From NCBI RefSeq assembly GCF_026003995.1, contig NZ_BPIG01000003.1:186001-250000 (forward strand): 64,000 nt of DNA, given 5' to 3'. Shown here piece after piece: positions 18,818-27,820 of this stretch (its first letter is position 1; every line of letters starts with the position of its first letter). Made by a program: the position numbers and the translations under genes. This stretch comes from Tepidiforma sp. Lineage in GTDB: Bacteria; Chloroflexota; Dehalococcoidia; Tepidiformales; Tepidiformaceae. The notes beneath the pieces are model-generated. The model was not told the origin of the DNA and searched no databases. It saw only the letters and a program-made list of their open reading frames with translations.

Positions 18818-19600
18818 GTGCTCGAAGAACTGTTTTCGGAACTCGATGCGGCCCTGGGTGACCTCGACACGGCGGCACAGCGGTCTGCCAGGGCTGCCCG
18901 CGCCTCAGCGCGTGCGAGCCGCGAAGGCGAGATTGGACGCATCCGGCGGAGTATCGAGGCGGTCACCGCGGCACTCCCGCAGCTGACGGCCTCCCTCGAA
19001 GCGGCCCGCGAGCGGCTGAGCCGAGTGAGCACCGCGCTCGAGACGAACCCCGGCGCACTGAAAGACGAGGTTCGCGAGCTCTCGTTGAAGCAAGGCTGGG
19101 AATGGCAGCCGACGGACCGGGAATCGACCGCCGTCGTCTTTCCCGTCATCGTCACGTTCAGCGGCGACGCCGTCCGGCTGGACCACAAACCGTTTCGCGG
19201 TCAGCGACCGAGCGCGGTCGTTGCGGGGATCCAGCGGGCGCGGGCGCGGTTTCGGGAGGACGCTTCGACGCAATCCATCCTGCGGGCTATCTACCGGGCC
19301 ACGCTGTATGCCGCCGGGCAGGCCCAGCGCCGGCCCGGCCAGCGCGATGATTCGTTCTCAGCGGACGCAGGTGCGGTGTACGAGATTCTCTCGCTCAATA
19401 ACCCCGAGTACACCGCGGCAGACTTCACGCGACACCTGTATCTCCTCGACCGGCGCGTGAACAACTTCATCGATGGCTACCGGCTCTCGCTCCCGGCGTC
19501 GACCGGCACCCGCGCGCGCACGCCGTTCCGCATCTACGGCCCGGACGGCTACGAGCACGTCTACTACGCGATCAGGTTCGAGAGGGTCGCTGATGCCTGA
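18818..19600 (+). CDS. Unknown coiled-coil protein, first gene of brxD-like operon
   Basis: I do not recognise a family. The 260-residue product has a long alpha-helical, coiled-coil-like N-terminal half (about 1-95, rich in Ala, Arg and Glu, with heptad-like LPQLTASLEAARERLSRV). A globular mixed domain follows (about 100-260), beginning VVFPVIVTFSGD and ending RIYGPDGYEHVYYAIRFE. The start is a GTG at 18818 with a weak GGCGGG upstream. Its stop overlaps the next gene by 8 nt (ATGCCTGA), so the two are translationally coupled. As it heads an operon with a BrxD-like ATPase, it may be a scaffold or DNA-binding partner; this is inference. Confidence 0.7.
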   Translation: MLEELFSELDAALGDLDTAAQRSARAARASARASREGEIGRIRRSIEAVTAALPQLTASLEAARERLSRVSTALETNPGALKDEVRELSLKQGWEWQPTDRESTAVVFPVIVTFSGDAVRLDHKPFRGQRPSAVVAGIQRARARFREDASTQSILRAIYRATLYAAGQAQRRPGQRDDSFSADAGAVYEILSLNNPEYTAADFTRHLYLLDRRVNNFIDGYRLSLPASTGTRARTPFRIYGPDGYEHVYYAIRFERVADA

Positions 19601-20528
19601 CGTCCCGCTCGAAATATTGCGGCGCTCCCTGCGGGAAGAGTATTTCGAATCTTTCCTGCCGGCCGGTGGCGGCACCGTGAAGATTCTCGTCGCAGACGAC
19701 CCGGTGCGGCGGAAGGCGCTCGACGACATCTCCGCCGATGCCGAGGCGGCCGGGGTCACCGTCTTCGACCTTACGGCCGACGACGTGCTGCTTCACAAGA
19801 TGGATGCAGTGTGGTCCGCCATCGCGCGAAAGGTCGACTGGGACGGGCTCGTCGATCGGTATCTCCGAAGGATCTGCGCGGACATCGGTTTCCCGATGGA
19901 TGACCCGGGGATTCCCTGCACTCTCGAACGGGTGTGCGCGACGTACGAAGTCGACCGCTCCCAGGTGACGACGGCGTACCAGGCCGCGGTGCGCGACCTC
20001 ATCTTCCGCGACTATGGCCTGGACATCGATTACCGGAAGGCGATGACCGTTCTGGTTCACGGCGCATTCTCAGGTTCCGAGAATTTCCAGACATCTGTCG
20101 CAAAAATGTGGCTCGCCGGCGAAGACGTGTTAGCGCGAGATTTGCGCGAAATCCAGATTTTCCAACGTATCGATCGGACACGAGCGCGTTCGATTCTTTA
20201 TTCTTTCATCAGGTCGCGTTTTCGCTTCGGCCTACCGACAGCTTTCGTTCTCGATGGAAGCCGATATTACACGGAACGGACCCGGCTTGGCACACTTCGT
20301 TTCACAAGACTTCAGCTCTTCGACCTGTTCGAGCTCGTTCGCGAGTTCATCGACGAAGCGGACAGGCTCCATGGCGCGGCCATCATCTTTACGTTTCCGC
20401 AGGATTTCGTTGAATCTGAGCGCCGGTCGTTCGACATCTACCGCGCACTCTACTCTCGGATAGCCGACGACGTCCGGGGACGCGATCGGGCCAATCCGTG
20501 CGCGGCGCTGCTGAGGGTAGCTCTGTGA
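19593..20528 (+). CDS. BrxD-like protein lacking a P-loop (probable pseudo-ATPase)
   Basis: The 311-residue product resembles the BrxC/BrxD (DUF2791) layout of the next gene but without nucleotide-binding residues. Where the partner has a Walker A loop, this protein reads VADDPVRRKALDD (33-45). Both share a downstream motif, W-x(4)-[DN]-x-L-x-ARDLR (here MWLAGEDVLARDLRE). A hydrophobic strand follows that ends FVLDGS here against FLDEVEL in the partner. This alignment is by eye. Bases 20050-20330 are less GC-rich than the surroundings, a sign of transfer. It overlaps both neighbours (8 nt and 4 nt). A degenerate regulatory subunit is my best guess. Confidence 0.6.
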   Translation: MPDVPLEILRRSLREEYFESFLPAGGGTVKILVADDPVRRKALDDISADAEAAGVTVFDLTADDVLLHKMDAVWSAIARKVDWDGLVDRYLRRICADIGFPMDDPGIPCTLERVCATYEVDRSQVTTAYQAAVRDLIFRDYGLDIDYRKAMTVLVHGAFSGSENFQTSVAKMWLAGEDVLARDLREIQIFQRIDRTRARSILYSFIRSRFRFGLPTAFVLDGSRYYTERTRLGTLRFTRLQLFDLFELVREFIDEADRLHGAAIIFTFPQDFVESERRSFDIYRALYSRIADDVRGRDRANPCAALLRVAL

Positions 20529-21779
20529 ACGACAACGCTATCGGTGCCCGCTGGGCTATCGAGGCGCTCCGCAACGGAGTCCCGAACCGCCACGCAGTGG
20601 CGCTCTTGGGGACGTTCCAGCAGCGGATCGAGGAGCGGTTTCGCCAGCAGGCCCTCGAGACTGCGGTTTCGCCAGGAACCCGCGGGTTTCTGGTGCGTGC
20701 CGATTTCGGAGCGGGGAAGTCACACCTCCTCTATGCCCTGCAGCAGATTGCGAGTGACCTGAGTTTCGCGACAGCCACGCTCGCCGTCTCGAAGGAGACG
20801 CCTCTGAGCTCCTTCCCCCGGACGGCACGAACGATCCTGCGGCAATTGCGCCTCCCGGATATGGAGGGGACCGGCTTGCCGGCGGCGGCGACCCGCGCGA
20901 AATTCCAGAGCGAAGACTGGCTCGACCTTCAGACCTGGGCTGACGGTCTCGAATTCGGCGGAGGCTGGTGGGGGCGCGACGCTGGCGCTCTACGCAAGCC
21001 TCCGGGCGCAGCACGAGCTGTCCGACCGGGTCGTTCGCTTCTGGGGCGGCGATAACAATCTCACCGCCCGGGATCTGCGCAACGAGCTCCACCAGCGAGG
21101 CGTTTCGGGCATCCAGCAGCTCGGCCCGCGCCCGGCGGCTGGCGAGCTCGATTATCAGCGGCTGGCCTTCGCTTCCCGTTTCGTCCAGGGACTGGGCTTC
21201 AAGGGGCTCGTCGTCTTCCTCGACGAGGTCGAGCTCATCGCGCAATATCCCCGCCAGCAGCGCATCCAGGCGTACCGCAACCTGGCGGCGCTCCTCGGAC
21301 AGACGGACCGGCCGGAGCTCGCAGAGGCAGCCCTCCTTGTCGTCGGCGCAGTTACCTCGGATTTCGACGATGCCGTTCTCCGCGGTAAGGAGGACTGGGA
21401 AGAGGTTCCCCGCATAGCGGATGTGAAGTATGGGCCTGAAGCGGCCGAAGCCAGCAAGGCCGGGATGGAGGCGATCCGCGCGGCTATCCCCCTCGCAACA
21501 CCGGACGAAGCAGCTATCGCCCGCATCCGCGAGGTGGTGACAGACATCTACCGGCGGGCCTACGCCGGCTGGACGCCGCCGCCGGCCGACCACATCACGC
21601 TCTACGCTTCGACCCGGATGCGCGAACTCATTCGGCGCTGGATAACGTCGTGGGATCTTCAGCGATATTACGAAGGCCCCGCAGAGATCGAGGTCGAGGA
21701 CATCGGATCGACTCCGACCGACGAATCCGAGGAGCTGACAGCAGGCGAGGAGGGTGGCGCAAGCGACAGCGGCCGGTGA
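20525..21779 (+). pseudogene. BrxD-like P-loop ATPase, +1 frameshift
   Basis: Read with one correction this encodes about 417 residues. The first frame has Walker A DFGAGKSHLL (Lys65). After a shift at the GGGGG run 20970-20974 the next frame carries Walker B VVFLDEVEL (Asp near 233), then a Ser-Asp sensor-like segment (GAVTSDFDDAVL) and a helical C-terminus. Removing one G joins WADGLEFGGGWWG directly to ATLALYASLRAQ. This order fits the BrxC/BrxD (DUF2791) ATPases of BREX and related defence loci; assignment is by motif, not by search. GTG at 20525 overlaps the previous stop (GTGA). As given, the gene is broken; sequence error is possible. Confidence 0.6.
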
Positions 21780-21789
21780 CAGTGAGGGC

Positions 21790-23022
21790 GTGAGGTTCGG
21801 CGGCCCCTACCGCGTCGCACCCGTCCCGGCTCGCAGTCCGGTCGCCCTCCTCCTCCCAGGCGCCGCGATCGGAGCGGTTGCGGCGTTTACGGCGTCCCGG
21901 TTCGAGGGGACGGCAGCCTTCGCGGACCCGGGCTGGGACCGCCACTACTACCTCGAGGCGGCCCGCGCCGGGCCGTGGAATTTCCACATCGCGCCGTATT
22001 GCTGGCGGGTGCTGGTCCCGCTGCTGGCCTGGGCGGCGCCGCTGCCGCTCCAGTGGACGTTCCTCGCGGCCGCGTTCGCCGGCGCGTTCACGGCCGGGGC
22101 GGCCACCTGGCGGCTGCTCCGCAGCGAAGGCCACCCGCCCGGGCTGGCGGCTGCGGGCGTGCTGCTGCTCTTCGCGACGGGCTGGGGGCTCCGCTACCAG
22201 CTGGCGGATTTCTGGCTGCCGGATGCGGCGGCCTCGGGTGCCATCGCGCTCTGCCTGCTGTTCGCGGCGCGTGGCCAGCCGCGCGCGTTCGCGGCGGCGC
22301 TCTTCGCCGGCGCGCTGGCGAAGGAGAGCGCGCTCATCGCGGCCCCGCTGGCGCTGGCGTTCGCCGACCGCCTGCCGGGCAGCGGCCGCCGCCGGCTCGT
22401 GACGGGGGCGCTGGCGCCGCTGCCGGGTGTCGCGGCGGCAGTCCTCGTGCGGGTCGCCATCCCGGCGTGGAACGACGACGCGGGGTATGTGGCCTCGCTG
22501 CCGCCGGTCATCAGCCGCTTCCCGGAGATCGTGGCCCATTACGACTACCGCTCGCTGCTGCGGGAGGTGGGCTGGGAGCAGCGGGTGCTGGGGTTCGACG
22601 GCGGGCTCGCGCGGGCGCTGACGTTCGGGACGTTCGGGCCGCTCACGGCGGCGCTGGCGCTCGCCGGGGCAGCCGCGAAGCCGCGGCTGGCGGCCCGGCT
22701 GGCGCCGGTGCTGCTGCTCGCGTGGGCGCAGCTGCTGGTGGCGCGGGACACGGAGCGGCTCGTGGCGATGGCGGCGCCGGCGGTCTGCTGGCTCGCGGTC
22801 GAGGGAGCGGGCGCGGTCTGCCGGCGGGGGTTCGCGCGGCCGGCCGATGCCGCTCTCGCCGCGGCGGGGGCGTTCGCGCTCGCGCTGGCGAACGGCCGGG
22901 AGGCATTCGGCCTCGATCTCGCGGCGCAGGGGCTGCTCGCTGGGGGCGTGCTCGCCGCTCTGGCCTTCCGCCGCGGGTTCGAAGGTGCGCGCCCGTGCGG
23001 CGGCGTCAATCCTCGAGGATGA
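21790..23022 (+). CDS. Polytopic membrane protein, GT-C-like
   Basis: A 410-residue protein with about 10-11 membrane segments. After helix 1 comes a periplasm-side loop DPGWDRHYYLEAARAGPW and later APYCWRVLVPLLAW, a layout seen in GT-C type glycosyltransferases and DUF2029-like proteins, where an acidic first loop is functional. No adjacent glycan genes support this. The GTG at 21790 is 10 bp after the brxD-like gene; a GTG at 21754 inside that gene is the alternative. Its last 17 bp overlap the dodecin gene on the other strand. Codon use returns to the genome norm here. Confidence 0.6.
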   Translation: MRFGGPYRVAPVPARSPVALLLPGAAIGAVAAFTASRFEGTAAFADPGWDRHYYLEAARAGPWNFHIAPYCWRVLVPLLAWAAPLPLQWTFLAAAFAGAFTAGAATWRLLRSEGHPPGLAAAGVLLLFATGWGLRYQLADFWLPDAAASGAIALCLLFAARGQPRAFAAALFAGALAKESALIAAPLALAFADRLPGSGRRRLVTGALAPLPGVAAAVLVRVAIPAWNDDAGYVASLPPVISRFPEIVAHYDYRSLLREVGWEQRVLGFDGGLARALTFGTFGPLTAALALAGAAAKPRLAARLAPVLLLAWAQLLVARDTERLVAMAAPAVCWLAVEGAGAVCRRGFARPADAALAAAGAFALALANGREAFGLDLAAQGLLAGGVLAALAFRRGFEGARPCGGVNPRG

Positions 23023-23209
23023 AGGTCACCTTCATGTTGACGCGGTACTCCTTGATGGTGCCGTCTTCGACGCTGACCGTCTGCTCCTGGACCCAGGCGC
23101 CCTTCACGTTGCGGAGGGTCTTGTTCGCGCGGTCGATGCCCTTCTTGATGGCGTCTTCGAAGGAGACGGGCGAGGCGGCGGTGATCTCGGTGACGCGTGC
23201 GACGGACAT
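23006..23209 (-). CDS. Dodecin
   Basis: A 67-residue dodecin: small flavin-storing protein that forms hollow dodecamers. The sequence has the family order: MSVARVTEITAASPVSFEDA, then IKKGIDRANKTLRNVKGAWV with the flavin-stacking Trp, then a C-terminal strand VNMKVTFILED. GGAGG lies 6 nt before the ATG at 23209. The 3' end overlaps the membrane-protein gene on the opposite strand by 17 bp. Role: buffering riboflavin or FMN in the cytoplasm. Confidence 0.93.
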   Translation of the reverse strand: MSVARVTEITAASPVSFEDAIKKGIDRANKTLRNVKGAWVQEQTVSVEDGTIKEYRVNMKVTFILED

Positions 23210-23361
23210 GGCGGACCTCCACCGGGGTATCGCGCTCATTATGCTCCCGGATGGCAAGGGGCCCGTGGCCGAACGGTGCGGGCTGGCGGGTGCGAACGGC
23301 CGTTTCCGGCTGCGAGGGGCTGGACCGTTAGGCGGACGCGGGCGACACTTGCCACCGAACC

Positions 23362-23490
23362 GAAGGGGAGTAGCCCCGCGCGCGTCATCGACATGCTCCC
23401 GCTGCGGCGGGCGGTGGCGCGGCCCGGTCGACCGGGCGGGCGAGACTTTCGGCCAGCACACCGTGGTGTGCCGGCCGAGGGTACTCCCCG
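23362..23490 (+). promoter_or_regulatory. yybP-ykoY manganese riboswitch
   Basis: The leader holds the conserved parts of this class in order: GGGGAGTAGC at 23365, GCGTCATCGACATG near 23382, then GGCGAGACTTTC near 23440. The outer stem closes with TACTCCCC at 23482-23489, pairing perfectly with GGGGAGTA (23365-23372). It lies 28 bp before a GDT1/TMEM165-family gene, a frequent partner of this riboswitch, which binds Mn2+ and turns on exporters. The rest of the 23210-23517 gap holds two extra hairpins and no gene. Confidence 0.88.
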
Positions 23491-23517
23491 CGAGAGCCGG
23501 CACACGAGGAGTTCGTG

Positions 23518-24088
23518 ATGTCGGCGTTTTTCGTTTCTACGGCCCTGATTTTCTTCGCCGAGCTGGGCGACAAGTCGCAGCTGGTGGCGCTCTGGTTCGC
23601 GACGCGCTACCGGTGGTGGATCGTGCTGGCGGGGGTGAGCCTCGCGACGCTGGTGGTGCACCTGGGGTCGGTGGCGCTGGGGCTGGCGTTCGATGAGCTG
23701 CTGCCGGAGCGGTGGCTGCTCACCATCGTGGGCGTCTCGTTCTTCGCCTTCGCGGCGTGGAGCCTGCGGGGCGACACGCTGGAGGAAGAGCCGGGCGAGC
23801 CGCGCCTGGGGAAGCGGTTCGGCGCCTTCGGGGTCGTGACGGCGGCGTTCTTCCTCTCGGAGCTGGGCGACAAGACGATGCTGGCGACCGTCTCGCTGGC
23901 AGGGCGGGAGTCGAGCGCGGTGGGCGTGTGGCTGGGTTCGACGTTGGGGATGGTGCTGGCCGACGCGGGTAGCGATCGGCGCGGGGGTGCTGGCGGGGAA
24001 GCGGCTGCCGCAGCGGGCGATTGCGGTGGTGGCGGCGGCGCTGTTCGCGATATTCGGCGCGTGGGCGCTCTGGTCGGCCTGGGGCTGA
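23518..24088 (+). pseudogene. GDT1/TMEM165-family manganese exporter, +1 frameshift
   Basis: The family exchanges Mn2+ or Ca2+ across the membrane and has two ExGD(K/R) motifs. Both are present: FAELGDKSQLVALWF near the start and LSELGDKTMLATVSL near 120. After VLADA the frame breaks; dropping one G from GGG at 23967-23969 restores VAIGAGVLAGKRLPQRAIAVV and a final helix ending at the TGA 24086-24088, giving 189 residues, the usual bacterial length. GAGGAG precedes the ATG at 23518. The stop lies inside the left 43-bp direct repeat. A manganese riboswitch upstream supports the role. Confidence 0.82.
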
Positions 24089-24126
24089 CCGGCTTCAGCC
24101 CCGGCGGCGGATGGCGAGGGCGGAGA
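24084..24126. repeat. Left copy of perfect 43-bp direct repeat (DR-L)
   Basis: Bases 24084-24126 are identical to 28620-28662. The repeat begins GCTGACCGGCTTCAGCCCCG. It contains the stop codon of the GDT1-like gene. Copy spacing is 4536 bp. The right copy is the native 3' end of the ABC permease gene, so this left copy looks like the duplicated target of an insertion. Confidence 0.9.
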
Positions 24127-24181
24127 CAACGCCCGAGTTCTTCGTTAGAATTCGCGGCCCATTTCGCCTTCAGGAGTCATC

Positions 24182-27100
24182 ATGTCGTCGCCTTCGTGTC
24201 CGCAATGCGGCGGAGTGATGGAGCTCAAAACTGCCCGAAAGGGCTCGAACGCAGGGAAAAAGTTTTGGGGCTGTACACGCTATCCCGACTGCAAGGGCAC
24301 GCGGCCGTATGACGAGAACGAGAGCGGCGAGCCCACTGATCGACAGCGGGCCAGCGGCGACATCGCTCCCGAAGAACTCCCCCATGTGGTGGAGATCGCC
24401 TCGCTGTACCCGGAACTCCAGGGCCGGCTCTACCAGGCGGTGGGACTGCCGCAGCGGTTCGTCGAACGGGTGCATGATGCGGACGTGCCGATGCGGCTCC
24501 GCCGGGCCGCGGGCCAGTGGCGGCTCGACCTGCCGGAGCCCGGGCCGCGGTCGGACGACATCCGGGACCAGTTCGGCACCCTGATCGCGGTCGTCGAATC
24601 GATCCTCACCCGCGGCGCCATCACCTTCGTCGACCCGGCGATCGAGGAGGCGCTCCCGGACCCGCCGAGGGAGCTGGCGACCGATGACGACATCACCGGC
24701 GCTGTCGAGGAGCTCGCCGCAGCGCCGACGATCCCGTTTCGGCCGCGGACGGACCTGCCCTTGTGGGGAGAGGGCCGCCGAATTGCCGAGTGGTTCTTCG
24801 AGCGCGGCTTCGACCGCCAGGGCTGGACGATCGTCCCGCGCGTCGCCGTCCACCCGGTCTTCGCGGAGCCGGGCGCGAACCGGCCTCCGGAGCTGCCGGT
24901 CGTGCTCGCGCACCCGTCCATCGAGGCCCTCACGGCGGTCGACGTGAGCGGCGCACTCGCCGGACCAGGCGGAGCTGACTGGCGATCGTGGTTCGACCGG
25001 CGGCTCATGGAGGTCATCCCGGGCGGGGGGAACCTGGCGCGAACCGCGCGGGTCGAAGAGATGCTCCGGCGCGCGGGCAGCCGGCCGCGGAAGGAGGAGC
25101 CGCTGACGGACCTGCGACTTGCGCGCTTCGGCCACCAGGTGCAGATCGCCGTCTTCGAAGCGTTCCGGGCCGGCTTCTTCCCGAACCTCGAGCACTGGGA
25201 GGTGGCCGTCCTCCCGCCGCAGCGGCTCGTGGATGAAGCCGCAGAACACGTCGAGCTCGTCCTCTCGGCGGCCGTGGAAGGGCTGGCCGAGCTGGTCTAC
25301 CGGGTCGCGTGCCTGCATGAGTTGCCGCTCTCGCGGCCGACCACGCGGGTCCACACGACTCCCGCGAAGGGCGCGCCCGGTGCCGCCGTGCTCGTCTCAG
25401 CGGGGCAGCCGCAGGCCGCGCTGCCGCCGCCGGTCGCGGGCCTGCCGCGATTCGTCATCCACGACCTCCCGCTCGGGATCAACGTCGCGGCCCCGATCTC
25501 GACGGCGCGAGCCGTCCGGGCAACCGCACCGGCCCGGGAGCACGCGGAGTGGATGCTCCGGTACATCTTCCGCAAGCAGGGCTTCTGGGAAGGACAGTGG
25601 GAAACGATTCAGCGGACCCTGCAAGGGAAGGACACGCTCGTCCTTCTGCCCACCGGAGGCGGGAAGTCCATCGCCTTCCAGCTCGGGGCGCTCTGCCTGC
25701 CCGGCGTGTGCATCGTGGTCGACCCGATCGTGTCGCTGATCGAAGACCAAATCGACAACCTTCGGCGGGTCGGCATCGACCGCGCGATCGGCATCAGCAG
25801 TCTGATCCGGGAGCGGCAGGAGCGGGAAGCTGCCGTGAATGCCATGGCCCAGGGGCGTTACCTCTTCTGCTATGTCGCCCCGGAGCGGTTCCAGATCTCG
25901 ACGTTCCGCGATGCGCTGCGCACCCTCACGGCTATCGTCCCGGTCTGTTCCGTCGCGATCGACGAGGCGCACTGCGTCTCCGAGTGGGGACACGATTTCC
26001 GGACGGCGTACCTGAATCTCGGCCGCATCGCGCGGGACTACTGCCAGAAGGACGGCAAAGCCCCGCCCCTCGTAGGCCTGACCGGCACTGCGAGCTACAT
26101 CGTCCTCCGCGACGTCCAGAACGAGCTCCAGATCAGGGATTTCGAAGCGCTGGTGACGCCCACCACGTTCGACCGGCCGGAGCTGAAGTTCGAGGTGCTG
26201 CGGTGCGCCTCCGACGAGAAAGTGAACCGTCTCGTGGGAGTCCTGAACTCGCTGCCGTCACGGTTCGGGATGACCCCCGGCGCTTTCTTCGACCCGCGCC
26301 GGCCGAAGCCGGCAGCGGGGCTCATTTTCTGTCCTTTCGTGCAGGGGCCGTTCGGGATTCGCTCGATTCACGAGGAGGTCGAGAAGCGGCTGAGCGGCAA
26401 ATTCGGCATCTATGCCGGGCAGCTCCAGGACGACGAAAAGCGGAGCAACGCCCGGGACTTCAAACGGAGCCGGGTGCACGGGCTCGTGTGCACGAAAGCC
26501 TTCGGCATGGGCATCGACAAGCCGAACATCCGCTACACGATCCATACAGGCCTCCCGGAGTCGATCGAAGCGTTCTACCAGGAGGCCGGGCGCGCCGGGC
26601 GCGACCGGGGCCGCGCGTATTCGTTCATCCTGCTCTCCGATGAACAGCAGGGCGTCAACCGGCAGCTCCTCGACCCGAACACGACCGTCCAGGATATCGA
26701 AGCAACCCAGCAGAATCGCCGGAGGTACGGCACCGACGACGACGTCAGCCGGGCGCTCTGGTTCCACCTGCAGGCGTTCAGGGGGCGCGAGCAGGATCTC
26801 CAGACGACGCGGGTGGTGCTGGAGCTCCTGGGCGAGACCGGGTACGCGCGAGCAACGTCGCTGCAGTGGAGGGGGCAGGACCCGAAACGCTTCCGTGTGA
26901 GGGCGACCGGGGACCCCGGGAAGGACGGGGACGCCGTCCGCTCGGCGATGGAGAAGGTGCTCCATCGGCTCGTCGTCCTCGGCGTGGTCGCCGATTACAC
27001 GGTCGATTACGCGCACAGTGCGTTCGAAGTGAAGGTCGCCGGCGCCGACGCGGGCACGGTCCGGGACCGACTCCTGCAGTACGTGCGTGGGTACCAGGCA

Positions 27101-27817
27101 GGCCTCGTGCGGGGGTACGCGGAGCGGCTCGATACGGCAGCGGAACGTCCCTGGGACGAGTTCGTCCTGTACGCGTGCGAGCTCCTCATCGACTTCATCT
27201 ACGAGCACATCGAACGGGCGCGGCGCCGGTCGCTGCAGGAGATGCTCGAGGCGGCCTCTGCCGGCGACGGCGAGGCGCTGCGGGACCGCATCCTGAACTA
27301 CCTGACCACCACCGAGTACGACGACTACCTGGTCCAGATGGTGAACGCGGTGACCGAGCCGGAAGAGCACGATGCGATGACGGGGCTGTTCGAGCTCATC
27401 GTGGCGCCGCTCGACGCTGAGCGCGTCCGGGGCGCGGCGGGCCGGTACCTCACCTCCTATCCCGACCAGCCCGCCCTGCTGATGGTGCGCGCCGCAGCCG
27501 AAGCCCTCGCGCGGGAACCGGACGGCGTAGCGGTGCGGCAGAACCTGACCGCCGCCCTCCAGTTCGGGCGGACCCGCTACCTGTACGACGATGGGCGGCT
27601 CGCGCGCCTTGCGGGGACGGCAATCGGGCTCGTCGCGGGGCGGAAACCGGACATGGCGCGCCGGATGGCCCTCGAGGCCGCGCGCGCCCAGGCCGACCAG
27701 CCGGAATTCGTCCGGGAACTGGCGCGGGTCATGCCCGAGGTGACCGCCGTGCCGGCGGCGCTGGTGCTGGCCGAACGGCTCGCTGCGAGAGTCGACCACA
27801 TCTTGAAGGCAGGGTGA
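24182..27817 (+). CDS. RecQ-like superfamily 2 helicase with N-terminal topoisomerase-type zinc ribbon
   Basis: A 1211-residue protein. Residues 6-37 form a four-Cys zinc ribbon (C6, C9, C31, C37) as in topoisomerase I C-termini. About 40-470 is a long unknown region. The helicase core has Walker A LLPTGGGKS (Lys495), DEAH in IDEAHCVSEWGHDFR (594-597) as in RecQ, and motif VI QEAGRAGRDRGR (from 800). About 330 residues of unknown, mostly helical sequence follow. Canonical RecQ is about 600 residues with RQC and HRDC domains, which I do not see. TAGAAT lies at 24146 and AGGAG before the ATG. The gene lies in the repeat-bounded insert, which suggests a defence or mobile-element role. Confidence 0.85.
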   Translation: MSSPSCPQCGGVMELKTARKGSNAGKKFWGCTRYPDCKGTRPYDENESGEPTDRQRASGDIAPEELPHVVEIASLYPELQGRLYQAVGLPQRFVERVHDADVPMRLRRAAGQWRLDLPEPGPRSDDIRDQFGTLIAVVESILTRGAITFVDPAIEEALPDPPRELATDDDITGAVEELAAAPTIPFRPRTDLPLWGEGRRIAEWFFERGFDRQGWTIVPRVAVHPVFAEPGANRPPELPVVLAHPSIEALTAVDVSGALAGPGGADWRSWFDRRLMEVIPGGGNLARTARVEEMLRRAGSRPRKEEPLTDLRLARFGHQVQIAVFEAFRAGFFPNLEHWEVAVLPPQRLVDEAAEHVELVLSAAVEGLAELVYRVACLHELPLSRPTTRVHTTPAKGAPGAAVLVSAGQPQAALPPPVAGLPRFVIHDLPLGINVAAPISTARAVRATAPAREHAEWMLRYIFRKQGFWEGQWETIQRTLQGKDTLVLLPTGGGKSIAFQLGALCLPGVCIVVDPIVSLIEDQIDNLRRVGIDRAIGISSLIRERQEREAAVNAMAQGRYLFCYVAPERFQISTFRDALRTLTAIVPVCSVAIDEAHCVSEWGHDFRTAYLNLGRIARDYCQKDGKAPPLVGLTGTASYIVLRDVQNELQIRDFEALVTPTTFDRPELKFEVLRCASDEKVNRLVGVLNSLPSRFGMTPGAFFDPRRPKPAAGLIFCPFVQGPFGIRSIHEEVEKRLSGKFGIYAGQLQDDEKRSNARDFKRSRVHGLVCTKAFGMGIDKPNIRYTIHTGLPESIEAFYQEAGRAGRDRGRAYSFILLSDEQQGVNRQLLDPNTTVQDIEATQQNRRRYGTDDDVSRALWFHLQAFRGREQDLQTTRVVLELLGETGYARATSLQWRGQDPKRFRVRATGDPGKDGDAVRSAMEKVLHRLVVLGVVADYTVDYAHSAFEVKVAGADAGTVRDRLLQYVRGYQAGLVRGYAERLDTAAERPWDEFVLYACELLIDFIYEHIERARRRSLQEMLEAASAGDGEALRDRILNYLTTTEYDDYLVQMVNAVTEPEEHDAMTGLFELIVAPLDAERVRGAAGRYLTSYPDQPALLMVRAAAEALAREPDGVAVRQNLTAALQFGRTRYLYDDGRLARLAGTAIGLVAGRKPDMARRMALEAARAQADQPEFVRELARVMPEVTAVPAALVLAERLAARVDHILKAG

Positions 27818-27820
27818 TCG

